A stretch of 64,000 bases of DNA from an uncultured Cardiobacterium sp. GTDB taxonomy: Bacteria > Pseudomonadota > Gammaproteobacteria > Cardiobacteriales > Cardiobacteriaceae. The stretch is taken from NCBI RefSeq assembly GCF_938028825.1, contig NZ_CALIZP010000017.1:1-64000 (forward strand). The letters are read 5' to 3'. A program made the position numbers and the translations under genes. The notes under the pieces were generated by a model. That model worked only from the letters and a program-made list of their open reading frames with translations, ran no database searches and had not been told where the DNA came from. Of the stretch, positions 1 to 7,837 are shown in pieces. Position 1 is the stretch's first letter. The number at the start of each line of letters is the position of its first letter.

Positions 1-2
1 AG

Positions 3-68
3 CGGCAGAACACCACGGACGGCTTTATGGTCTGTCTCAGAGGCAACACCACCGAAATCAATCCCTAG
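3..68 (+). CDS. 3' end of an upstream phage tail gene (partial)
   Basis: The first 68 bases hold 21 sense codons and a TAG stop (66-68) of a gene that begins outside the window. The visible C-terminus ends in GNTTEINP. The stop overlaps the AGGAGG ribosome-binding site of the next gene, so the two are translationally coupled in a tail operon. The fragment is too short to assign a family; a distal tail role is inferred from position only. Confidence 0.6.
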   Translation, partial: RQNTTDGFMVCLRGNTTEINP

Positions 69-76
69 GAGGCGAT

Positions 77-982
77 ATGAGCTTTTTGAACCCCGTCCCC
101 GTCCCGGCGACGTACTACTCCTCGGCAGATGCCGAGGCACCACAACTGGGCGCCGACCTCACCGGCGGCGTCAAGACCGTGCTTAAGGCCTGCCTGGTCA
201 CCGGCTACGGCACGAAACCGGGCGCCGGTTGGACCATGACCGGCGAGGAGGATCACAAGGCTGTCTTTACTGCGCCTGACCCCGCGCCGCAAGTATCCCT
301 CACGGTGGACAGCAGCAACGCGCAATGGACGCTGTTTGACCTCCTGTGGCGCGGCCACAAACAGGGTCTGGTGCCGGCCAAGCACGGCTATATCAAGGCG
401 GCACCCCACGGCGACATCAGCCTGCGCTGGCAGCTTGTCGCCACAAAACGCGGCTTTGCCTTTATCCCGGACTATGTGTACAACAGCCAGAGCAACCAAA
501 CCATCTGCTACTTTGGCGGTCTCAACCACAACCTCACCAACCCCGCCGGGCAGGACTTTGCCTTCTATTGCAGCACAAGGAACGGCGGTCTTTATGGCTC
601 CGCCCTCATCAACGATTTACTGTCCGGCTCGCCGTGGGCACTTGGCGCCGGAGATCTGGTCGAGGATGGCAACATCCGGGCACTGGCAGGCTTGCGGTCC
701 CTGATTACTGCGGCCACGGGCGGTGCGCAGGCCATACAGCCACAGGCGGGCGTCGCTGCCAAGACCTATGCCGAAATCTACCTCACCCGTGCCCCGCTTA
801 TCCTCGGCAAGCTGCCCGGCCTGATCCTGTGCTCGCATTACGACGACGTGCCCGGCATCACCACGATTGACGGCTCACCGCACCGCTGGATCTATACGCG
901 GCAGAACAATCCCTTACGTGAGACTGAAAGCGACATGATCGGACTAGGCCTGCTGGTGAATCTCGACGAATGGGTGTACTGA
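77..982 (+). CDS. Prophage distal tail protein, family not recognised
   Basis: This 301-residue protein starts at an ATG four bases after a perfect AGGAGG site (67-72). It has no signal peptide or membrane segment, as expected for a cytoplasmically assembled virion protein. It is rich in Gly, Asn, Thr and aromatic residues, a composition common in tail-tip and receptor-binding proteins. Its stop shares a base with the next start (ATGA), and the following genes include a hub-like tail protein, so a tail-tip component is the most likely role. I do not recognise a family; the function rests on context alone. Confidence 0.7.
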   Translation: MSFLNPVPVPATYYSSADAEAPQLGADLTGGVKTVLKACLVTGYGTKPGAGWTMTGEEDHKAVFTAPDPAPQVSLTVDSSNAQWTLFDLLWRGHKQGLVPAKHGYIKAAPHGDISLRWQLVATKRGFAFIPDYVYNSQSNQTICYFGGLNHNLTNPAGQDFAFYCSTRNGGLYGSALINDLLSGSPWALGAGDLVEDGNIRALAGLRSLITAATGGAQAIQPQAGVAAKTYAEIYLTRAPLILGKLPGLILCSHYDDVPGITTIDGSPHRWIYTRQNNPLRETESDMIGLGLLVNLDEWVY

Positions 983-1305
983 TGATAGACCGTCTCTATT
1001 ACAGCACCGATGCCAAGCGCAAGGCCTACTTTGCCGGGTTGGAGGATGGCATTGTTACTGCCGGCGGACAAGCCGCGTGCAAACCGCTGCTGGTGCTGGA
1101 CGCGCATACGATGGAAGTCGTTACCACTGCCCGCTCGCTGGATAACGGGCGCTACCTGGTGCGCGGTCTTGAGGCCGGCAAGGAGTACCTGCTGATGGCG
1201 CGCGACACGCAGCGCGGCTATGACCCCTGCTGCTACGACTACATCAAGCCCGCCACTACCCTTGACGGCAACGGACAAGTCGAGTTGTGGGCGTCATGGC
1301 TGTAA
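982..1305 (+). CDS. Small prophage tail-operon protein, unknown
   Basis: This 107-residue protein begins MIDRLYY at the ATG that overlaps the previous stop. An ATG twelve bases upstream is in frame but overlaps more. The middle (about residues 35-65) has a pattern seen in small beta-sandwich domains, with HTMEVVTTA followed by a short GRYLVRGL strand. It may be a carboxypeptidase-regulatory-like fold that presents a loop on the tail. It overlaps the next gene by about ten bases, so it belongs to the same tail operon. No family is assigned. Confidence 0.6.
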   Translation: MIDRLYYSTDAKRKAYFAGLEDGIVTAGGQAACKPLLVLDAHTMEVVTTARSLDNGRYLVRGLEAGKEYLLMARDTQRGYDPCCYDYIKPATTLDGNGQVELWASWL

Positions 1306-3098
1306 CGCCCGACCGGTTGTCGCTGCCACTGACAGCAGCGGCAACCTCACCACCTGCCGACCACCTGCCGTTACCTCTGGGCGGAACGGCGCCACCACCG
1401 CCAAAGCCGCCACCCAAACCACAACCTAAATGGATAAAAATCAGCGGTTGCGCTGTCGTCACGACTGCGCCGACAGTAGATGTGACTGCCTGCCTCGAAC
1501 AGCACACCCGCGTCGTCCCCGTCGCTACCTGCCTGGCCGCGAACCACACGCCGATGCTGGACGTCGTGCGCTGCCTGACCTTTGCTGTCGCCGGATTACC
1601 GTCGCTCACCGCCTGCACCCAGGCCGCAACCACACCGACCTACCGCCTCGCCACCTGCCTGCCGGTCACCCTCAACACCTATCCGCGCCTGGGTAACTGC
1701 GCCATCCCCCCAATCGGCACCGCGCCACCGCTTGCCAACTGCGCAAGCGCCATGCAGCCAGGCAACCCCCTGCTCAAAGGCTGCAAAACGCCACGCATCA
1801 CCATCGCGCCGCCGCTTGTCAACTGCAACCGCCAGTACGGCTGGGGGCCGCTGCTCGCCCATTGCCACAGCCTGCGCTACCAGCGCGCCGTGCGTCCCCC
1901 CTGCGAGTACTACCCCATCCCGCTACCGCCACCGCCGCCGGACGTCTCGCCCTGCCGGGTGCGCCCGCCGCCGTACCGCCTGCCGCTGCCGTTTACGCGG
2001 CGCCGCATTAACCGCGACCCATCCCGTCTGCTACTGCCGCTGCGCTGCTGGCACGACAGCGACACCACCGACCTGCCCACCCTGCCCGGATACATCATGC
2101 ACAACCGCATCACTGCCGAATTTAACGGCCAGACCTTACAAATCCTCGCCCTTAGCCTCAAAGCCGACACCGACGGCTACTGCTGGCAGGGCGACCTCAC
2201 CCTCGCCCCCGCCGACTTCGCCAAGTTGCAAATGGACACACGCAAAGCGGGCGACGAGGCTGTCATCACCCTGCGCATCAACCACCAGCGCTGGGACATC
2301 CTCGCCGAAGACTACCGTGACACGCGGCGCTTCATCGGCCACAGCTACACCATTACGGGCAGATCCATCACTGCCAAACTGGGCGCGGACTACACGCAGG
2401 GGCGGCATATCAAGTACGAACAAAGCCGCTACGCACGGCAAATCGCCGACGAACAGTTACAGCCGACGCCCTACACCATCGCGGGCTGGGACGCGGTGGA
2501 CTGGCTCGTCCCCGGTGACAACTACACCGTGAGCGGCCAAACCCCGATTGCCGTCGTGATGGACATCGCGCAGGCCATCGGTGCCTTTGTCGAGAGCCAC
2601 CCCTATGAGCCGCAACTCTTCGTGCGCCCCGTCTGGCAAAAAGCGGCGTGGGAAAAACCGACACCGGCGCTCACCATTCCGTCCAACCTTATCCTCAGCG
2701 TCAGTGGGCAACGCCGCATCAGCGAGCGCTGCAACGGTGTGCGCGTGGTCGGCAAAGGCGCAACCGCCAAAGGCGCGCTGGTATGGCGTGAAGGCACGAA
2801 CCAGACGCCGGAGGCAGCACTACGCGAACACGCCCTCTACACCGACGAAACCGCACACCGTGCCGCAGGCATCCATGCCCTGTCCGAAACCGGTACGCAC
2901 AAAATCGAGACCGTCACCTTGCCCTGGGCAGAAAAATACCAACTGCCGCTGGCGAGCCTCGGCGCAGTGTGGGCATTCACCGAAGCGGGGAAAACATGGC
3001 AGGGCGTCATCAAGGGTATCCAGGTGGACGTGACACTGGATAACAACGCGCCTGTCGTTACACAAACGCTCACCATCGACCGCTACATGGGGGACTGA
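1296..3098 (+). CDS. Tail hub-like protein with N-terminal cysteine repeat
   Basis: This protein of about 600 residues has two parts. The C-terminal 330 residues (from the MHNRITAEF stretch) look like a tail hub of transposable siphophages, with beta-rich segments, a central PIAVVMDIAQAIGAFVE helix and a final TLTIDRYMGD strand. The N-terminal 200 residues are proline-rich and carry 12 cysteines at regular 13-14 residue intervals (1449-1904), followed by Pro-rich linkers. The start could be GTG 1287 or ATG 1296, which both overlap the previous gene. The hub role is inferred from order and composition, and the cysteine domain matches no family I know. The N-terminal part may form a disulphide- or metal-stabilised rod or adhesin. 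Confidence 0.7.
   Translation: MAVTPDRLSLPLTAAATSPPADHLPLPLGGTAPPPPKPPPKPQPKWIKISGCAVVTTAPTVDVTACLEQHTRVVPVATCLAANHTPMLDVVRCLTFAVAGLPSLTACTQAATTPTYRLATCLPVTLNTYPRLGNCAIPPIGTAPPLANCASAMQPGNPLLKGCKTPRITIAPPLVNCNRQYGWGPLLAHCHSLRYQRAVRPPCEYYPIPLPPPPPDVSPCRVRPPPYRLPLPFTRRRINRDPSRLLLPLRCWHDSDTTDLPTLPGYIMHNRITAEFNGQTLQILALSLKADTDGYCWQGDLTLAPADFAKLQMDTRKAGDEAVITLRINHQRWDILAEDYRDTRRFIGHSYTITGRSITAKLGADYTQGRHIKYEQSRYARQIADEQLQPTPYTIAGWDAVDWLVPGDNYTVSGQTPIAVVMDIAQAIGAFVESHPYEPQLFVRPVWQKAAWEKPTPALTIPSNLILSVSGQRRISERCNGVRVVGKGATAKGALVWREGTNQTPEAALREHALYTDETAHRAAGIHALSETGTHKIETVTLPWAEKYQLPLASLGAVWAFTEAGKTWQGVIKGIQVDVTLDNNAPVVTQTLTIDRYMGD
1449..1904 (+). repeat. Coding repeat: 12 cysteines at 13-14 residue spacing
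   Basis: Within the tail hub-like gene, eleven successive Cys-to-Cys intervals measure 14,13,14,14,14,14,14,14,14,13,13 residues. Most units end in a hydrophobic residue three places before Cys (VTAC, VATC, LTAC, LGNC, LANC, LKGC, LVNC), and the later ones have Pro-Pro-Leu or Pro-Leu-Leu just before. The DNA is not a clean 42-bp tandem repeat, so the periodicity is kept at protein level, which argues for selection on spacing. Confidence 0.85.
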
Positions 3099-3099
3099 T

Positions 3100-3327
3100 A
3101 TGAACATCCGCCAGCAATTTGAGAGCCTGCTCAACCCCAAACGGCGCATGACCGCGAAAATCACCGGCGGCAAAGGCGCGAACGTGTGGGTAGCCGAGAC
3201 CCCGACCGGCGCTGTGGTCGTCCTCACCGGACAAGGACAAATCGGGCAGCATGTGTACTACAACGCCTACACCCTGGAAATCGAAGGTGAAGCCCCGGCG
3301 GTGACGTGGGCGGAAATCAAGGTGTGA
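3100..3327 (+). CDS. Small last gene of the tail operon, unknown
   Basis: This 75-residue protein starts one base after the preceding stop and has no membrane segment. It is basic at the N-terminus and consists largely of predicted short beta strands (ANVWVAET, GAVVVLTG, HVYYNAYTLEIEG). Small proteins of this kind close the tail operon in several transposable siphophages and may be tail-tip accessory factors; that comparison is from memory of gene order. It is followed by a non-coding gap and a terminator. Confidence 0.6.
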   Translation: MNIRQQFESLLNPKRRMTAKITGGKGANVWVAETPTGAVVVLTGQGQIGQHVYYNAYTLEIEGEAPAVTWAEIKV

Positions 3328-3537
3328 TCAGGTGCCGCGTGGGCGTTTCCTGTTTTTCCTCCTCAAATGAGGCGATGATGCGCTTGCTCGCTGTGGCACA
3401 ATAAGCGGGTACCCTTCCAAAGTACCTACCCATCCACAATACCTATTGCGGCCAAGCCGCAAATCCCAAACTAGTCTAATCGCCGCTTTATGCGGCGATT
3501 TTTATCATGGCCTTCAGTCAATCAACTGGAGACTCCC
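3328..3537 (+). promoter_or_regulatory. Intergenic region before lysis operon with repeated motif
   Basis: This 210-bp gap separates tail genes from the lysis genes. It contains a CACAATAAG stretch near 3398 that could serve as a -10 region, a short GCGGC/GCCGC hairpin at 3449-3460, and the motif AAACTAGTCTAATCGCCGC (3468-3486). Close variants of that motif lie at 13538-13556 and 28421-28439. In Mu-like phages the middle promoter for lysis genes sits just downstream of mor, but here mor is 25 kb away. The promoter role is inferred. Confidence 0.4.
3478..3503 (+). terminator. Rho-independent terminator or attenuator upstream of lysis genes
   Basis: A 9-bp perfect stem (AATCGCCGC / GCGGCGATT) with a five-base loop is followed by a run of T. 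It would end transcription from the tail operon. It lies only 35 bp before the holin start, so an attenuator role is possible too. Confidence 0.7.
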
Positions 3538-3816
3538 ATGCCCAAAAAGCACAACAAAATGGCCATCTGGTACGTCATCAGCGCCGTGCTGCTCGTCGTC
3601 CTAGCCATCATCGCCCGCCAGCAAATTGGCCTCTTGCTGCTCAAAACCATCTACATCAGCATCGCTCTTGCCCTTGGCTACTACGCCGACCGCACCATCT
3701 TTGCCGCTTATCGCCCGTTTGAAATGCGCCAAGAGCCCATCGTCTTTGCGGCGGTCATGATTCGCCGCGCGTTGCTCGTCTCTGCCGTCGTCCTCGCCTT
3801 TGCCATCGGACTGTAA
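3538..3816 (+). CDS. Putative phage holin
   Basis: The 92-residue membrane protein starts at ATG 3538, seven bases after a CTGGAG ribosome-binding site. An upstream in-frame start at 3490 would lie inside the terminator hairpin and is less likely. Three hydrophobic segments are visible: about residues 9-27, 33-48 and 70-92, with a charged loop between the second and third. Size, topology and position directly before a murein-degrading enzyme fit the putative holin family that opens the lysis cassette of Mu-like prophages. The protein would form inner-membrane holes at the end of infection. Confidence 0.65.
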   Translation: MPKKHNKMAIWYVISAVLLVVLAIIARQQIGLLLLKTIYISIALALGYYADRTIFAAYRPFEMRQEPIVFAAVMIRRALLVSAVVLAFAIGL

Positions 3817-3818
3817 TC

Positions 3819-4436
3819 ATGCGGCGCACCCTACAACTCCTCGCGTTTGTCGTCGCGGCGGTCGGTTGCCAATGGGCAACCGCCGCCGATGACTGGCAGA
3901 CCCGCTCCCGCGTCTGGCAGCGCGACCTCGTCCGCGAAGCGCGCGCCGTCTGGGGCATTGACGCGCCTGTGCCGGTGATGGCCGGGCAAATCCATCAGGA
4001 GAGCCTGTGGCGCGCGCACGCCCGCTCCAAGTACGCATCCGGCCTCGCCCAATTTACCCCGGACACCGAAGCGTGGATTAAAGCGGCCTATCCGCAGGCG
4101 CTTGCCGTCGGCAATGCCTTTGATCCGCGCTGGGCGATCCGTGCGCTCGTTACCTACGACCACCACCTCTATCAGCGCATCCGTGCAGCCAATGACTGCG
4201 AGCGCTGGGCGATGACGCTCTCGGCGTATAACGGCGGCCTCGGCTGGTTGCAACGTGACCAGCGCCTTGCCGCCCAGCGCGGCGCCGACCCGCTGCGCTG
4301 GTGGGGCAATGTCGAGCGCTACAGCCGCCGTGCCAAATGGGCGATTGCCGAGAACCGCGGCTACCCGCGCGCCATCATCTACCAGCATCAGGCGCTCTAT
4401 CGCGATTGGGGCGGGGGGATGGTATGCGCACGCTGA
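3819..4436 (+). CDS. Endolysin: lytic transglycosylase (SLT domain)
   Basis: The 205-residue protein has a signal peptide (about residues 1-22, ending ATAADD) and a soluble lytic transglycosylase domain. The catalytic Glu is at about residue 61 in QIHQES, followed by ASGLAQFTP (73-81) and the SAYNGG motif (135-140). It should cleave glycan strands by forming 1,6-anhydromuramic ends in the periplasm. An exported lysin needs the holin to depolarise the membrane rather than to release it. The start lies two bases after the holin stop, and Rz/Rz1-like genes follow, so the set is a complete Gram-negative lysis cassette. Confidence 0.85.
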   Translation: MRRTLQLLAFVVAAVGCQWATAADDWQTRSRVWQRDLVREARAVWGIDAPVPVMAGQIHQESLWRAHARSKYASGLAQFTPDTEAWIKAAYPQALAVGNAFDPRWAIRALVTYDHHLYQRIRAANDCERWAMTLSAYNGGLGWLQRDQRLAAQRGADPLRWWGNVERYSRRAKWAIAENRGYPRAIIYQHQALYRDWGGGMVCAR

Positions 4437-4726
4437 CCATCGTCCTGATTGCCACGGGCATCATCGCCACCCTCGGCGGTTATATCCACCGCCTACGCGG
4501 ACAGCTTGCGAGCGAGCAGGCGACGGTGGCAGCACTCACCGCCGCCAACAAGGCGCTTGCCGATGAGTACGCCGCCGCCGATGCGGCTTATCAGGCGTTA
4601 ATCGCAACCACGTCGCAAATAGCGACGCAATACCGCCCCGCCATCCACCGCGTGCAACAAGCCCCGGCGCATGACGATGCCCCGGTGGCGCCGGTATTGC
4701 GGCAAGCGCTGGAGGATTTGCCATGA
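4424..4726 (+). CDS. Rz-like inner-membrane spanin subunit
   Basis: The 100-residue protein begins MRTLTIVLIATG, inside the last codons of the transglycosylase gene. One N-terminal membrane segment (about residues 4-20) is followed by an Ala/Gln-rich helix (about 27-60) that could form the periplasmic coiled coil, and then a Pro-rich tail. This is the i-spanin layout. The 3' end overlaps the lipoprotein gene by four bases (ATGA). Sequence alone does not prove family membership; the pair with a small lipoprotein makes the assignment likely. Confidence 0.65.
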   Translation: MRTLTIVLIATGIIATLGGYIHRLRGQLASEQATVAALTAANKALADEYAAADAAYQALIATTSQIATQYRPAIHRVQQAPAHDDAPVAPVLRQALEDLP

Positions 4727-4986
4727 GAGCCATTGCCCTGCTGCTTGCCATCAGTCTCACCGCCTGCGCGCGCGACATCCCGCGCTACCACCCCATCGCC
4801 GTGCCGACCGGCCTCACCGCGCCGGTTGTCACCCCCGAAAAACCCGACCCGCAGCGCGCGACGCAGCGCGATGTCGCCCGCTACCTCATCGAGCAGCATC
4901 AGGCGCTCACCACCTGCAACGCGCGCCTTACGGTCATCCGCCAATGGAGCGAGCAATGGACGAGGCCGACCGCGCCGCAGCGCTAA
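4723..4986 (+). CDS. Rz1-like outer-membrane spanin lipoprotein
   Basis: The 87-residue protein has a short signal peptide with a lipobox LTAC (cleavage before Cys15), so it is predicted to be an outer-membrane lipoprotein. Pro-rich stretches follow, as in o-spanins. Rz1 is often nested inside Rz; here the two only overlap by four bases, and the gene instead overlaps the DksA/TraR-type zinc-finger gene by 31 bases. With the upstream Rz-like protein it would bridge and fuse the two membranes at lysis. Confidence 0.65.
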   Translation: MRAIALLLAISLTACARDIPRYHPIAVPTGLTAPVVTPEKPDPQRATQRDVARYLIEQHQALTTCNARLTVIRQWSEQWTRPTAPQR

Positions 4987-5168
4987 TCGAGGCGACCACT
5001 GCCAACGCGCTTGCCCGCATTCAGGCGGCGCAACAGCAGGCCGGACAGGCGGAGTGCGCGGATTGCGGCGAACCCATACCCGCCGCACGTCGCGCCGCCA
5101 ACCCCGCCGCCATCCGCTGCCGCGAATGCCAGGAAATCTACGAAAGGAGACACCGTGGGAAGCCCTAA
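4956..5168 (+). CDS. DksA/TraR-type C4 zinc-finger protein
   Basis: The 70-residue protein has an N-terminal helix (residues 1-30) and a C4 zinc finger made by CADC and CREC about 19 residues apart, followed by a basic C-terminus. This is the TraR/DksA fold that enters the RNA polymerase secondary channel and changes promoter choice without ppGpp. Such genes lie between lysis and packaging genes in many Mu-like prophages. The start overlaps the lipoprotein gene, so expression is probably coupled. Confidence 0.8.
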   Translation: MDEADRAAALIEATTANALARIQAAQQQAGQAECADCGEPIPAARRAANPAAIRCRECQEIYERRHRGKP

Positions 5169-5505
5169 CATCCCGTTATGGAAGTTTATTTTTGACATTA
5201 TCCAGACCACATTTACCGTCGGCATCACCATCTACGTCTGGATACTCTCGAAACACAAGGCGAATGCCAGCCGCATTGCCGCGCTGGAAGACAAGGCGAC
5301 CGAAGAACTCGGCCAGGTCAAAAACCGCCTGACCGAACTGGAAACGCGCCTCGAGCACCTGCCGAACCGGGAAGCCATCGGCAACATCCACAAGCGCCTC
5401 GACCGGCAGGCGGAGACCCTGCACAAGATGGAGGGGGCGCTCGATGGTGTCAATGACACCAGCAAACTCATCCTCGAAGTGCTCTTGAAAGGAGACAAAT
5501 CATGA
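5155..5505 (+). CDS. DUF2730-type membrane coiled-coil protein
   Basis: The 116-residue protein starts at GTG 5155 after AAAGGAGA. A membrane segment spans about residues 9-30, followed by a long heptad-like helix (about 33-110, RIAALEDKATEELGQVKNRL and onward). This matches the DUF2730 proteins found between the TraR-type gene and the packaging genes of Mu-like phages. The function is unknown; the fold suggests a membrane-anchored coiled coil, perhaps linked to lysis timing or superinfection exclusion. It overlaps the next gene by four bases. Confidence 0.7.
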   Translation: MGSPNIPLWKFIFDIIQTTFTVGITIYVWILSKHKANASRIAALEDKATEELGQVKNRLTELETRLEHLPNREAIGNIHKRLDRQAETLHKMEGALDGVNDTSKLILEVLLKGDKS

Positions 5506-5822
5506 TGCAAGACGCCGTGCGCGCTTACCGCCGCCGCGCCATATTGAGCCTGCTTGAATACGACAGCGACTATCGCCTGTCGCTCGATATGCTCGACCTC
5601 TGCCTGGAACAAACCGGGCAGAACATCACCTACGACCAGCTGCAAACCGAAATCGGCTGGCTGGAAGAACAGGGCTATATCAGCCGCAGCCATCCGTCGC
5701 CGAACCTGACGATGGTGACATTGACCGACCGCGGCCTTGAAATCGCGCGTGGCAAAGCGCGGGCGCATGGCATCCGTGACCTGCGCCCGTCCGAACTGCG
5801 CGACATTGAGGCGCGTCGCTGA
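5502..5822 (+). CDS. Winged-helix phage protein (VpaChn25_0724-like)
   Basis: The 106-residue protein looks like a small winged-helix domain: helices RRRAILSLLEYD and DMLDLCLEQ, a recognition helix near LQTEIGWLEEQG, and a wing with MVTLTDRG. Proteins of this type are encoded immediately before the small terminase-like DUF3486 gene in many transposable phages. It may regulate the late operon or assist packaging; neither is shown here. Four-base overlaps on the 5' side and a one-base overlap on the 3' side place it in the packaging operon. Confidence 0.7.
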   Translation: MMQDAVRAYRRRAILSLLEYDSDYRLSLDMLDLCLEQTGQNITYDQLQTEIGWLEEQGYISRSHPSPNLTMVTLTDRGLEIARGKARAHGIRDLRPSELRDIEARR

Positions 5823-6361
5823 TGGCGGCAAACAGCATCAAGACGTTGCCGCCTGCGCTCTTGGAACAGTTGCAGGGCTGGCTGCGCGACCCGGCCATCA
5901 CCCAGCTGGAGGCGACCGAGCGGCTGAATGCCGTCCTCGCCGAGCTGGGCGAAAAACCGCGCAGCAAAAGCGCGGTCAATCGCTATGCGCTGAAAATGAG
6001 CGAGGTTGGCGCGAAAATCCAGCAATCGCGCGAGATTGCCGACATGTGGATTGCCCGCTTTGGTAACCAGCCACAAGGCAAGGTGGGCGCGCTTTTGAAC
6101 GAACTGGTGCGCAACCTCGCCTTTGAAACCGCGTTGCAATTATCGGAAGACGAAGAACCGGCACACCCCGGCCTCTTGAAAGACTTGGCGCAGGCGATAG
6201 AAAAGCTGGAGCGCGCATCCACCATCAACGACAAACGCCAGCGCGAAATCGAGCAGGCCGCCTTGGCGCGTGCCGCCGCCGACGTCGAAGCCACCGCCAA
6301 ATCGCAGGGGCTATCCGATGAGGCGGTCGAACTCATCAAACAGCGCATCTTGGGGGGCTGA
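5822..6361 (+). CDS. DUF3486 protein, probable small terminase subunit
   Basis: The 179-residue protein has an N-terminal helix-turn-helix-like region (about residues 5-60, with ITQLEATERLNAVLAEL and SAVNRYALKMSEVG) and a helical C-terminal half with a coiled-coil character. DUF3486 members sit directly before the large terminase in Mu-like phages and are regarded as the DNA-recognition subunit of the headful packaging motor. The start shares a base with the preceding stop, and the stop lies one base before the large-subunit ATG. Confidence 0.75.
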   Translation: MAANSIKTLPPALLEQLQGWLRDPAITQLEATERLNAVLAELGEKPRSKSAVNRYALKMSEVGAKIQQSREIADMWIARFGNQPQGKVGALLNELVRNLAFETALQLSEDEEPAHPGLLKDLAQAIEKLERASTINDKRQREIEQAALARAAADVEATAKSQGLSDEAVELIKQRILGG

Positions 6362-6362
6362 G

Positions 6363-7820
6363 ATGGCTGGCGTCCTCCTGCCCTACCAAATGCAATGGAT
6401 TAACGACCCAACCCCGGTGCGTGTCTACGAAAAATCGCGGCGTATCGGTATCAGCTGGTCAACCGCCGCCGAGGCGGCATTGGTAGCGGCGGCTGCCTCC
6501 GGCATGGACGTCTGGTACATCGGCTACAACAAGGACATGGCCGAAGAATTTATCCGCGACAGCGCCGACTGGATTGGCCATTACCAGTTGGTCGCCGAGG
6601 CGGTCAGCGAGGAGATACTCAACGACGGCGACAAGGACATCCTGACCTTTGTCATCCGCTGCGCGTCGGGCTACCGCATCACCGCCTTATCGTCGCGCCC
6701 CTCCAACCTGCGCGGCAAACAGGGCTACGTCATCATTGACGAGGCCGCCTTCCACGACCAGCTCGACGAACTCATCAAAGCCGCCATTGCCCTGCTCATG
6801 TGGGGCGGCAAGGTCGCCATCATCAGTACCCACGACGGCGTCGATAACCCCTTCAACCAGCTCTGCCAGGACATCCGTGGCGGGCGAAAACCCTACGCCC
6901 TGCACCGCACCACCTTCGACGAGGCGGTCGCGCAAGGCCTCTACCGCCGCATTTGCCAAGTGCGCGGCATGGAGTGGACAGCGGCGGGGGAGGCGGCATG
7001 GACGGCGGGCATCTACGAACAATACGGCGCGGACGCCGACGAAGAGCTGCGCGTTATCCCTTCTAACAGCGGCGGCGCGGTACTCTCGCGCAGCCTGCTG
7101 GAGCTGCGTGCCGACCCCGTCCCCATCCTGCGCCTTGCCCAGCCCGACGGCTGGGCAGAATACCCGGCAGAGCTGCGCTCGGCCGATATCGCCGACTGGT
7201 GCGAGCGCGAATTGCGCCCGTTGCTGGCCACGCTAGACGGCACGCGCGAACACGTCTTTGGCATGGATTTCGCGCGGCACGGCGACCTCTCGGTACTGGT
7301 GCCGCTGCAAATCGCCGCCGATACCCGCCGCCATGTGCCGTTTGCGGTCGAGTTGCGCAACATCCCGCACGCGCAACAGCGGCAAATCGTCTATTACCTG
7401 CTCGACCGCCTGCCACGCCTGACTGCGGCGTGGTTTGACGCAAGCGGCAACGGCGAGTACCTCGCCGAGGCCGCACACGACCGCTACGGCAACCGCGTCG
7501 CACAAATCAAACTCTCCAACGCCTGGTACAGCGAGCATATGCCGCCGCTGGTGGCAGCACTGGAAGATGACGCGCTACGCATCCCCAAAGACGCCGACAT
7601 CATCGACGACCTGCGCGCGCTGGAGCGCATCGACGGCGTCATCAAACTGGGACGGCGCAGCGGCAAAGCGGGCGAGCGCCACGGCGACGCCGCCATCGCC
7701 CTCTGCCTTGCCTACGCAGCATCCAGGAGTGACACCGTCCTGCCTGTCGAAGTTGTCGTTGAAGACCTGCCGCCACAAGCAACCGCAGACTATCCCGTAC
7801 CGGTCTACCGGGATTACTGA
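6363..7820 (+). CDS. Terminase large subunit (Mu gp28-like)
   Basis: The 485-residue packaging motor has an N-terminal ATPase with the Walker A-like SRRIGISWS (25-33) and Walker B YVIIDEAA (122-129). A C-terminal RNase H-like nuclease follows, with GMDFARHGD near 300, FDASGNG near 358 and HGDAAIAL near 440 as probable metal-binding positions. It would pump host-embedded Mu-type DNA into proheads and cut it by a headful mechanism. The ATG at 6363 sits just after the DUF3486 stop; a longer frame upstream runs through that gene and is not used. The length is normal for the family. Confidence 0.9.
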   Translation: MAGVLLPYQMQWINDPTPVRVYEKSRRIGISWSTAAEAALVAAAASGMDVWYIGYNKDMAEEFIRDSADWIGHYQLVAEAVSEEILNDGDKDILTFVIRCASGYRITALSSRPSNLRGKQGYVIIDEAAFHDQLDELIKAAIALLMWGGKVAIISTHDGVDNPFNQLCQDIRGGRKPYALHRTTFDEAVAQGLYRRICQVRGMEWTAAGEAAWTAGIYEQYGADADEELRVIPSNSGGAVLSRSLLELRADPVPILRLAQPDGWAEYPAELRSADIADWCERELRPLLATLDGTREHVFGMDFARHGDLSVLVPLQIAADTRRHVPFAVELRNIPHAQQRQIVYYLLDRLPRLTAAWFDASGNGEYLAEAAHDRYGNRVAQIKLSNAWYSEHMPPLVAALEDDALRIPKDADIIDDLRALERIDGVIKLGRRSGKAGERHGDAAIALCLAYAASRSDTVLPVEVVVEDLPPQATADYPVPVYRDY

Positions 7821-7837
7821 CCTCCAAGGAGCACCAC

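Noticed and set aside
1449..1904. CRISPR-like periodicity of about 42 bp
   Set aside because: Periodicity is in the protein only; no identical DNA repeats or spacers are present.
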